From assembly GCA_947586655.1 (NCBI GenBank), contig CANPXR010000003.1:1-34976 (forward strand): a DNA stretch of 34,976 nucleotides, given 5' to 3'. The position numbers were made by a program, and so were the translations under genes. This document shows positions 9,135 through 17,576 of the stretch, one piece after another. The notes under the pieces were generated by a model. The model saw only the letters and a program-made list of their open reading frames with translations, searched no databases and was not told the DNA's origin. Within the stretch, counting starts at the first letter, position 1. Every line of letters starts with the position of its first letter. The DNA is from an uncultured Bacilli bacterium (GTDB lineage Bacteria; Bacillota_I; Bacilli_A; RF39; UBA660).

Positions 9135-10061
9135 TTAATAAACTTTAGTTATTTTTCCATTAGCAATAATTCTTCCGCCTTCTCTAATAGAAAACTCTGT
9201 CCCGACATCAAGAGCTATGGATTCTGCCAAAGTTACAGTAGCTGAAACATTTTCTCCTGGATTTACCATTTCTTTTCCTTTTGGTAAATTAATTGTTCCT
9301 GTTATGTCTGTTTTAAAATAAAATTCAGGACTGAAACCATCAAAAAATGGAGTGCTCCTACCACCATCTTCTGTGGAAACAACTAATAAATCTGCATCAA
9401 ATTTTTTAATAGCGGCAATAGAATTTGGTTTAGCAACTACTTGTCCTACTTGTACTTTGCCTTCTTCTACTCCCTTTAATAATAATCCAACATTATCTCC
9501 TATTTTTGCATAATTTGAATTTGATTTAAATGCTTCAACTGCAGCAACAGTAGTAGTAATTATTTCTTTATCTAATCCGATTACTTGGACTTCATCATTT
9601 ATTTTTATAGTACCTCTATCTATTGTACCAGTAACAACAGTTCCTCGTTCAGATACCGTTGACACACTTTCAATTCTTAATAAGAAAGCACCATTTTCAT
9701 CATAGTTTGTATTAGTATTTTTATCAACTGTTCCTGATGTATTTAAATTATTGTTCTCTGTTGAAGAATTTTCATCATTATTTGTATTATTGTTTGTATT
9801 ATTTTGATTATAAATTAAAACAATTCCGACAACAACTACTATTATAGCAATAGCAATTATTATTAATAATTTAACATTAAAGTTTTTCTTTGGTTGCTGT
9901 GGCTCAGTAGGTTGTTGATATGTATTCACAGTTGATGTTGATTGCATTGGTTGAGAATACATATTAGTTGTGGCTTGATTTTGTATTGGTTGTTGTTGAG
10001 ATTGTTGATTTATTGGTTGACCTGTCGTTGTGTCGAATTTATAATTGTTATTCTGATCCAT
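9135..10061 (-). CDS. Membrane-anchored GTPase-less EF-Tu-like protein (EF-Tu domains II and III after Q/P-rich tail and one TM)
   Basis: FLLRIESVSTVSERGTVVTGTIDRGTIKINDEVQVIG..KIGDNVGLLLKG..GQVVAKPNSI (domain II) and EDGGRSTPFFDGFSPEFYFKTDITGTINLPKGKEMVNPGENVSATVTLAESIALDVGTEFSIREGGRIIANGKITKV (domain III); no P-loop, DxxG or NKxD; TM KLLIIIAIAIIVVVVGIVLIY. Confidence 0.9.
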   Translation of the reverse strand: MDQNNNYKFDTTTGQPINQQSQQQPIQNQATTNMYSQPMQSTSTVNTYQQPTEPQQPKKNFNVKLLIIIAIAIIVVVVGIVLIYNQNNTNNNTNNDENSSTENNNLNTSGTVDKNTNTNYDENGAFLLRIESVSTVSERGTVVTGTIDRGTIKINDEVQVIGLDKEIITTTVAAVEAFKSNSNYAKIGDNVGLLLKGVEEGKVQVGQVVAKPNSIAAIKKFDADLLVVSTEDGGRSTPFFDGFSPEFYFKTDITGTINLPKGKEMVNPGENVSATVTLAESIALDVGTEFSIREGGRIIANGKITKVY

Positions 10062-10085
10062 TTTTATTATCCTCCTATCTAGATT

Positions 10086-10742
10086 TTATTTGGAAGTTAA
10101 ATCAACACTTATAACTCTTATTCCCTTAGTTGATCTGATTAATTCATCAAGTGAATTAGATATATGATCTTCTAATTCAAGATTTGGCATAAATTCAGTA
10201 TTTTTTGTGTCTAAATATTCGATTATAATATCATTTAAATTTTCTTCTAAAATATCCTTTAAAGAATTATTAAATAAATCTTTTGCAGTAAATCCGCCGA
10301 ACAAATTATTTGTTGTATCTGTATTTAAAACATTTGCAGTTTCAAAGAATTTAACTGGATCTGCAATAGATAAATGTAATGAAATTTCATAATTATTATC
10401 TTTGTTTTTATAATTAATAGAACTTTCAACATTTACATGAAATTCTGAAAGTGACATTTTATAAAACTTATAATTAGAATTTGTAACAGTATAATCTTTT
10501 TCTAAATTAACATAGTCAACTATTTCTTCATTATCAACTGCTATTAAAACAAAAGGGCTACTATTACTTGCTTTTATTACTCCGTTATCTGAGGTAGTTT
10601 CACTAACTATATTCCAGCTGTTATCTTCTATATATGTAATTGAATTTGAACCTTTTGAAGTATTATTACTTTTACTATCACATCCACTAGTAAAACCTAA
10701 TATTAAAAAGCTACACATTAAACCTATTAAAATTTTTTTCAT
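10086..10742 (-). CDS. Putative lipoprotein with SPFH/Band-7-like domain
   Basis: MKKILIGLMCSFLILGFTSGC lipoprotein-type signal; YEISLHLSIADPVKFFETAN...LKDILEENLNDIIIEYL...STKGIRVISVDL resembles SPFH domain pattern. Confidence 0.6.
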   Translation of the reverse strand: MKKILIGLMCSFLILGFTSGCDSKSNNTSKGSNSITYIEDNSWNIVSETTSDNGVIKASNSSPFVLIAVDNEEIVDYVNLEKDYTVTNSNYKFYKMSLSEFHVNVESSINYKNKDNNYEISLHLSIADPVKFFETANVLNTDTTNNLFGGFTAKDLFNNSLKDILEENLNDIIIEYLDTKNTEFMPNLELEDHISNSLDELIRSTKGIRVISVDLTSK

Positions 10743-10850
10743 AAACTCACCTCACTTATCTTTAAATATATTTCATTAACTATTTTTTTACAATATTTAT
10801 AATCTTACTTTGACCTTATTATTAATGATTCTTATAACCGCATATTAATT

Positions 10851-13313
10851 TTATTGTACTTTTGCATTATCAATAATACTTTGTGGTATTTCCACATCAC
10901 CAGCATTATCATAATTAGAATACTTGATTGTTGTTGTAAATTTTTCAAATCCTTTAATCATATTTGTAAAATCATATTCGAGTCTAGTTATATATCCATT
11001 ATCTGTATATACTTCAACATAAATATCGCCACTTATAGCAGATGTGTTTGTATTACCTGAAGACATTAGACCTTTAACATCATTTTTAGTCATTTTTACT
11101 TTATATTGATTATCTGCTATTTTAGTAACATTTTTCATACTAATTAATTTATCTAAAATAACACCTAAATCTACAATTTGTGATGCAGATTTTTCTTTCC
11201 ACCAAACATCACCACCATAAGGTTGTGTCATATAACTATAACCTGTATTAAAATCGTGATATATTTTATTGTTTACAGATACAAATCCCATTGAAGTAGT
11301 TGTAATATCTAGATATTCTTTTTGGTGTAATTCGTCCATAACTCCGGTTGATACAGTATTAGTTTCAACACCAGCAATAGTAAGATCCATTTCTATTTCT
11401 ATATTATAATTATTAAATGTCGTTACAAATTCTGAATTTTCAGCAAAATCACTACCTTTTACTTTAATTGTGTATGAATTTGAATTTGTAATATCAGCAT
11501 TATAAACAGCAACATAAAATTTATCATATCTAACATAATATGTTAAATCTTCTTCAATTTTATCCATACTTGATGATAATTCAGTATAAACACCATCTTT
11601 ATAACCATAAAATTTCAAACCGACATAATCTTTGTTTCCACTAATAACTTCTATGGTATTATCACCTGATACTTCATAATAATCTACTGCACCAGCATTT
11701 ATTGTTTGATTTAAAATTTTTGATGTATTAATTGTATCTTTTAAATTAACATTTTTATCAGTATATAATGATTTATTATCATATTTTTTTGCTAAAGTAT
11801 TATAAGTAATTGTTTCACTTACTTTAACTAAATCTTCTCGTGATGTATTATTTTTTATGTAATCAGTTGGATTACTTTCATTAAGTGCTGATGTTAAAAT
11901 AGAAACCCAATCATTAACTACTTTTGTATATGTATAATAATAAGGAAATTGTCCATATCCATCTGCCAAATCAGACAATTTACCACTTAACTCTTGGGTA
12001 TATCTACCAGCCCATCCATTTAAAAAATTATTTGTTGAAGTAACTTCACTAACTAAAACACTAGCTAAATTTGCAGTTGCCTCTGTATAATATCCATTAG
12101 GACATCTATGTTGTTCAGTTCCCTCACAATATAAATATTGAAAATGATGGAATAATTCATGATTTGCAACTGTCTTTATATTTTCTGTTGATTGTTGAAT
12201 TGTTCCTTTATCTATTACAATATATGGATAAGAAACTATTCCACTTTCACCCATAAATAAATCATCAATGCCTAAAAGAATAATTGTCTCAATTAAAACA
12301 CCTGTATCAATAGGATTATAATATGTAGCTAGAGTTCCATTACTGCCTGTATCATAAATATAAACATTCATAGCTGTATCAATTTTAGCAGCATTTATTC
12401 CATTTACTTTAAGCGATTCGCGAGCATTAAAATAATTTTTATTTATTAATTCATCATAATATGGTTTATACAAATATTCTGTATTAAATATTTTTTCATA
12501 ATCACCAATCGAGTTTTCTAACTCATTAGCAATATCTTGTACCTGTTCTAAAGTAACTTTATCCGTTCCATAATCAGTATACCAAATTATAAATCTCTCA
12601 TTTTTAGATAAGTATGCTTTATTCAATTTATGACTTGCAATTTTATCTTTATTATTAGTATCGTTTAATGGAACTACTCTAACATTATTATTAATATTTG
12701 CTTGAGAGTCTATACTAACTTCGTTTCCAACTCTAACATCTTGTAGTGTTGCTTTTTCAATTAGTTTTTTTATTGATTCTTCTGACAATTCAGATCTATG
12801 ATTTTCCAATAATTCAATAATTTCTGAAATATTACCAGTTGTATAAATAATTTCATCTGTTTTATATTTATTATCTAAACTATCATAATCATAATCATAA
12901 TTAACTAGTTCTGTAAAATATTTATTGACATCTATTTTTCCACTTTCATAATCAGTTTTTAATTTTTTTAATGTACTTTCAGTAATTTCTTCTTCCTTTA
13001 TATTTGGAATTTGTTCATTATTTGATTTATTATTATCTTTTTTATTAAAGATAAAGAATAAACTTACTCCAACAATAACAACAACTAAAACGCCAAGAAT
13101 TATTAATAAATCTCTTTTACTTTTATTTGGTTTTTTAGAACTATTGTTGTTATTTTGAACGGAATTATTAAAACTATTTACTGGTATTGTATTTACAACT
13201 GGTTTTACTGATTGTTGTTCTATCATTTTTCTTAGTTCTTTTATATTAGTTCCACAATTAGGACAAAAATCTACATTATCGTCCACTTGGTTTCTACAGT
13301 TTGGACAATACAA
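10851..13313 (-). CDS. Zinc-ribbon, single-TM protein with large exported region containing a putative HEXXH zinc metallopeptidase
   Basis: CPNCRNQVDDNVDFCPNCG zinc ribbon; TM LLIILGVLVVVIVGVSLFFIF; VANHELFHHFQYLYC plus downstream YYTEATANLAS. Confidence 0.75.
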   Translation of the reverse strand: MYCPNCRNQVDDNVDFCPNCGTNIKELRKMIEQQSVKPVVNTIPVNSFNNSVQNNNNSSKKPNKSKRDLLIILGVLVVVIVGVSLFFIFNKKDNNKSNNEQIPNIKEEEITESTLKKLKTDYESGKIDVNKYFTELVNYDYDYDSLDNKYKTDEIIYTTGNISEIIELLENHRSELSEESIKKLIEKATLQDVRVGNEVSIDSQANINNNVRVVPLNDTNNKDKIASHKLNKAYLSKNERFIIWYTDYGTDKVTLEQVQDIANELENSIGDYEKIFNTEYLYKPYYDELINKNYFNARESLKVNGINAAKIDTAMNVYIYDTGSNGTLATYYNPIDTGVLIETIILLGIDDLFMGESGIVSYPYIVIDKGTIQQSTENIKTVANHELFHHFQYLYCEGTEQHRCPNGYYTEATANLASVLVSEVTSTNNFLNGWAGRYTQELSGKLSDLADGYGQFPYYYTYTKVVNDWVSILTSALNESNPTDYIKNNTSREDLVKVSETITYNTLAKKYDNKSLYTDKNVNLKDTINTSKILNQTINAGAVDYYEVSGDNTIEVISGNKDYVGLKFYGYKDGVYTELSSSMDKIEEDLTYYVRYDKFYVAVYNADITNSNSYTIKVKGSDFAENSEFVTTFNNYNIEIEMDLTIAGVETNTVSTGVMDELHQKEYLDITTTSMGFVSVNNKIYHDFNTGYSYMTQPYGGDVWWKEKSASQIVDLGVILDKLISMKNVTKIADNQYKVKMTKNDVKGLMSSGNTNTSAISGDIYVEVYTDNGYITRLEYDFTNMIKGFEKFTTTIKYSNYDNAGDVEIPQSIIDNAKVQ

Positions 13314-13330
13314 AATATCTCCTCCTTCTA

Positions 13331-13363
13331 AAAAAGTAACTAATGGTTATATAGTTACTTTTT
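13331..13363 (-). terminator. Strong intergenic hairpin inside the island operon (terminator or attenuator)
   Basis: AAAAAGTAACTA-atggttata-TAGTTACTTTTT just upstream of the RBS of the gene starting at 13313. Confidence 0.7.
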
Positions 13364-13370
13364 TGATTTA

Positions 13371-15116
13371 TTATCCTTCATAAAATAACTTGCCAGTAGT
13401 ATAAGAATAATATTGTGTTTTTGAATTCACTGATGTAGTAAAATAATTTGGATATGTATTTGGTTTTGAATCAACAGTAACAATATCTTTTTCTTTTTTC
13501 AAATCGCGAATTGTATATTTTCCATCATTTTCTATGATAGCATAAATAACATTATTAGATAATTGTGTTTGTATATTTTGACCGGTAACAAGTTTTTTGC
13601 CATTGATTTTAAATATTGTTGTAGTTCCATCTTCATTTGTTCCATAATATAAATCTTCAGTTCCATTAACATTATAAATTTTTTCAGCACTGCTATTATT
13701 ACTATAATAATCTGATACTTTTTCACCTTTTAAGTTAATTACATAAAAGTTTTTAGCATCTTCGCTAACTGACGCATACCCATTTTCATCAAATTCATAC
13801 GCTCTTTCATAAGATTTATCATTAATTCTTGTACCGTCATAGTTCAAATATATTTTATTACCTTTACCATATCCACTACAATGATCTAGAAGATATACCC
13901 CGTGTCTTGCATAGCCACCTTGTATGTTATCACAATTTAACTTTTCTTTTAAAGCTCCATTAACATAAAGTTCAGCACCATTTAATATTCCATCAGCTTG
14001 TTTTACATAATTATTATAATCTTTATAAATTATATATGAATTGGCTTTAGTCTTTTCATTTCCATTTTCATCTAATAAATATGTATCTCCTGATTGATAT
14101 ACAACAGTACTTCCATTAAACTTCATAGATCCATATTCACTTTCTTTGGAATAAGCAACTTTGCCATTTCTTACTACTTTAGATCCTTCTTTATCATAAG
14201 AAGATTCACAAGTGTTCAAAATAAATTCATCTGGATTTTCATCATTTATATCTGATATACAGAAAATTCTTGAATCTGGGATAGTTAAAAGAAGTTTTCC
14301 TTTTGAAATATCAATTATATAATTTATATTATTATAAAATATAGAAACATAATTTTTTTTACTATTTCCCTTTGGACTACTAATATCAGAATCATCTTTT
14401 GAAACGGCAAATGATGTTATTTCCTTTCCGTTATAATCGATTACTTTATATTCAGTATCTGATTCTATTAAGGCATAAGTATATTCACCAATATATGATC
14501 TTATATCTTCATCTTTTTCTAATTGTCTTATAAATTTTCCAGAACTATCATATAAATACTTATTATATTCTTTATCTGTCATTTCATATACTGCATATTG
14601 TTGTGAAATATAGTCATACTTACCAAATTCAATTATCATTTTACCAGATGAAGAAATAAGCCCATACTCATTATTTTTGTTTTCAACATTTGCTGTACCA
14701 TTAATGAATTCTGAATTTACACTTGTATAATCGAATCCTGTAAGTTGTTTCCCATCAATATCAAACATCGCATATAAATTTTCACTATTTCTTACCCAAA
14801 AAGAAGTAGAATCAGTAAGTGATTTTGACACATTATCTTTTTCATTATTACCAAATAATTTAGGAATAAAAATAATTCCAACGATAACTATTATTATAGC
14901 GATAACAATTATTATCAATAATTTTGGATTTATTTTTTTCTTTGGTTGCTGTGACTCAGTAGGTTGTTGATATGTATTCACAGTTGATGTTGGTTGCATT
15001 GGTTGAGAATACATATTAGTTGTAGTTTGATTTTGTACTGGTTGCTGTTGTGGTTGTTGATTTATTGGTTGACCTGTCATTGGATCATACTGCACATTAT
15101 TAAAATTATTATTCAT
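13371..15116 (-). CDS. TM-anchored WG-repeat-like protein with Q/P-rich N-terminal tail
   Basis: N-terminus YDPMTGQPINQQPQQQPVQNQ..., TM KLLIIIVIAIIIVIVGIIFI, degenerate repeats such as NEYGLISSSGKMIIEFGKYDYIS, NKIYLNYDGTRI. Confidence 0.7.
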   Translation of the reverse strand: MNNNFNNVQYDPMTGQPINQQPQQQPVQNQTTTNMYSQPMQPTSTVNTYQQPTESQQPKKKINPKLLIIIVIAIIIVIVGIIFIPKLFGNNEKDNVSKSLTDSTSFWVRNSENLYAMFDIDGKQLTGFDYTSVNSEFINGTANVENKNNEYGLISSSGKMIIEFGKYDYISQQYAVYEMTDKEYNKYLYDSSGKFIRQLEKDEDIRSYIGEYTYALIESDTEYKVIDYNGKEITSFAVSKDDSDISSPKGNSKKNYVSIFYNNINYIIDISKGKLLLTIPDSRIFCISDINDENPDEFILNTCESSYDKEGSKVVRNGKVAYSKESEYGSMKFNGSTVVYQSGDTYLLDENGNEKTKANSYIIYKDYNNYVKQADGILNGAELYVNGALKEKLNCDNIQGGYARHGVYLLDHCSGYGKGNKIYLNYDGTRINDKSYERAYEFDENGYASVSEDAKNFYVINLKGEKVSDYYSNNSSAEKIYNVNGTEDLYYGTNEDGTTTIFKINGKKLVTGQNIQTQLSNNVIYAIIENDGKYTIRDLKKEKDIVTVDSKPNTYPNYFTTSVNSKTQYYSYTTGKLFYEG

Positions 15117-15124
15117 TTTGACTC

Positions 15125-16063
15125 CTATTTAAACATATTTAAATAATCACTAATTTGATTAGTAATACCACTTGTTAAAACTTTCATATATACATAATAT
15201 CCAGCTGTACTTAAAATAGTCATACAAACTAAATGGAAATATGCACACATATCTTTTTTATCAAATTTAATATTATCATTTATCAACAACACAAATATAA
15301 TTATAGAATAAATTGCACCAATTATAGTAGCAACTATTGATAATGGTGCCCATATTTTTCCTAAAAGTGGAGATACAATCATTCCCATAATTACATAAGG
15401 AATTATTGAACTCGCACTTATTGATAATGTCTTTATGAAATTAGTAGATTTTTTTACTACTAAAGACGCAAGATAATAGACAACAGTAATTGCTAATATT
15501 ATGCACACATATATCAATAAATTTTTACCAATTAAACTTAAATAATCTAAATCTTTTAATCTAGCAAAATCAATTTTTGTTTTATAATCAAAAGTTGAAT
15601 AATCCATTGTTTTAACAAATATCACAGAAATCATAGATGTTAAAAGTTGAATAATCATCATTGCCCCAGCAACAATTCCACTTAATATCATACCATTTTT
15701 AACATTTACTAATTTTCCTTCTTCTTTCTTATAAGTTTCAAAAGGTTTTATTATAAATGAAATAATATACTTAATAAAATTAAATGTTTTACCATCAACA
15801 AAAGTTGTATTTTGTTGAGATGGATTCACAGTTGGTGTTGGTTGAACATTGTTTATTGGTTGTTGCATTTGTGGTTGTGCTGGTTGAACATTGTTTATTG
15901 GTTGTTGCATTTGTGGTTGTGCTTGTTGTTGATAGTTTTGTTGTGGATTAATATTTTGGTTTAATTCATTCTGATTTAAATTATCAGCATTTAAAGCATT
16001 TCCACATTTAATACAAAATTTTGATTGTGGGTTATTATATGTACCACAGTTTGTACAATTCAT
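15125..16063 (-). CDS. Zinc-ribbon plus Yip1-like multi-TM protein
   Basis: CTNCGTYNNPQSKFCIKCG; Q/P repeats; five or more hydrophobic helices; 'IIKPFETYKKEEGK' Yip1-like entry. Confidence 0.7.
   Translation of the reverse strand: MNCTNCGTYNNPQSKFCIKCGNALNADNLNQNELNQNINPQQNYQQQAQPQMQQPINNVQPAQPQMQQPINNVQPTPTVNPSQQNTTFVDGKTFNFIKYIISFIIKPFETYKKEEGKLVNVKNGMILSGIVAGAMMIIQLLTSMISVIFVKTMDYSTFDYKTKIDFARLKDLDYLSLIGKNLLIYVCIILAITVVYYLASLVVKKSTNFIKTLSISASSIIPYVIMGMIVSPLLGKIWAPLSIVATIIGAIYSIIIFVLLINDNIKFDKKDMCAYFHLVCMTILSTAGYYVYMKVLTSGITNQISDYLNMFK
15840..15923. repeat. Two tandem 42-bp units encoding QPQMQQPINNVQPA
   Basis: ggttgaacattgtttattggttgttgcatttgtggttgtgct repeated twice. Confidence 0.9.
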
Positions 16064-17574
16064 TATTCTCCTCCTTTTTGATTTGTAACATCTCTTACTA
16101 AACTAGCAACTGAGTTTTGATCAACTAATGAGTTTAATAATTGATTACCTAATCCTTGACCACTAATTGAAGTATTATTTGCTCCATTTATTTTTGAATT
16201 AGTCAATCCTGTTTCAGTTTTAATAAAATTATCAATTTTTCTTAAATTAGTTATATTTGTTTTGGTTTCAGTTTCATATTTATGTCTAGCATTTGAATTA
16301 CGATAACGAGCAAACATTACAAAGAAATAAATAAATCCTGCTAGTAAAAATGCCCAATTATAATCAAAATTTATAAATAGCATAGCTAGAACACCTAAAA
16401 TTTCTACTAAGAAGGAAATTCCTAATAATTTCGGAATATGAATAGGTACACTACCCATTGTTTCTTTAGTTCTTGCATTCACTGCAACATAATGTAATAC
16501 TTTATTTTCACCACTTACTTGTAAATAGCTATATAGCCATACAGGTAAATAAGCTGCCTTCCATTGTTGTCCTTTAACATCTAGTTGTTCATTGCTCCAG
16601 GCAACCCCTCGATCATAATTCTTTAAAGTATCATTAGCTGCAAATTTTGCTATATCTTTAGATTGTTTATCTACCAAAGGTCTTAATTGATCAATGTTTG
16701 TATCACGCTTTTCTGAAGTATAACCCTTCAAATAATTAGCATTAAATTTAACACAATTTTCTAAGTCGAATGGCATTATAGCATTGATAACATTATTTGT
16801 TGCACTTGATGAAGAATTATTTAATTTGTCTGCACTAGATTCAACCGTTAATCCCTGTATAACTAAGTCAAATTCTCTTTCTACATGATAAAGATCTGCA
16901 TCATAATAAGTTTTTCTGTTTTCTCCACTACCAAGATAATATGTTCTCGTTAAATGCTCTCCATTACCAACAAGATTAACATGGGCATTTGCATCAACTA
17001 ACATATAAGGCAAATACACGCCCATAATGTTTTCAGTAGTAAATTCTTGTCTAAATTTAGGATGAGCAAAAAATTTTCTTTTGCCTACAAACTTTTCGAT
17101 TTCAGTTTTAGCCACATCTTTAGATATACTAAATGGTAATACAACATCTGGTATACTTCCATTTGGAATTTGTTGATTTACTGATAGTGTATTTCTACAC
17201 CAGTGACATCTTGCTTGAGTAGAAGAAGCTGTATCAACTACTACCTCAGCACCACAACTACTACATTTAAAAGTTACAATATCTTTCGTATCTGCTACAA
17301 TATCTTGTGCTCCAGATCCAATAACTTGACCTTGTAATTGGTTAATATCAGTTGCCATACCAACAACTTTTTGAGGTTCAAATTCGTGTCTACAAAAATT
17401 ACATCTTAATTTTCCACTATTTGTGTTAATAGCAATATCTGTTGAGCCACATTTAGGACATTTGTCTTGTCCGTCTTTTGCACCTACATCAGTTTGAATA
17501 ATTGTAGGTCCATTAGTAACATTATTACTATTGTTTATAGGTTGAGTTATATTTGAATTATTACTATCTTGCAT
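16063..17574 (-). CDS. TFIIB-type double zinc-ribbon membrane protein (YdjG-like)
   Basis: CPKCGSTDIAINTNSGKLRCNFC and CSSCGAEVVVDTASSTQARCHWC; VLPFSISKDVAKTEIEKFV; WKAAYLPVWLYSY; two TMs; adjacent to SPFH gene. Confidence 0.8.
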   Translation of the reverse strand: MQDSNNSNITQPINNSNNVTNGPTIIQTDVGAKDGQDKCPKCGSTDIAINTNSGKLRCNFCRHEFEPQKVVGMATDINQLQGQVIGSGAQDIVADTKDIVTFKCSSCGAEVVVDTASSTQARCHWCRNTLSVNQQIPNGSIPDVVLPFSISKDVAKTEIEKFVGKRKFFAHPKFRQEFTTENIMGVYLPYMLVDANAHVNLVGNGEHLTRTYYLGSGENRKTYYDADLYHVEREFDLVIQGLTVESSADKLNNSSSSATNNVINAIMPFDLENCVKFNANYLKGYTSEKRDTNIDQLRPLVDKQSKDIAKFAANDTLKNYDRGVAWSNEQLDVKGQQWKAAYLPVWLYSYLQVSGENKVLHYVAVNARTKETMGSVPIHIPKLLGISFLVEILGVLAMLFINFDYNWAFLLAGFIYFFVMFARYRNSNARHKYETETKTNITNLRKIDNFIKTETGLTNSKINGANNTSISGQGLGNQLLNSLVDQNSVASLVRDVTNQKGGE

Positions 17575-17576
17575 AA

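Noticed and set aside
9135-10061. Degraded tuf pseudogene
   Set aside because: Frame is intact, domains II and III are complete, and it begins with a purposeful tail-TM shared with another island gene, so decay is unlikely.
15840-15923. Possible CRISPR-like or regulatory tandem repeat
   Set aside because: Two units only, in frame and coding for QPQMQQPINNVQPA; a coding repeat.
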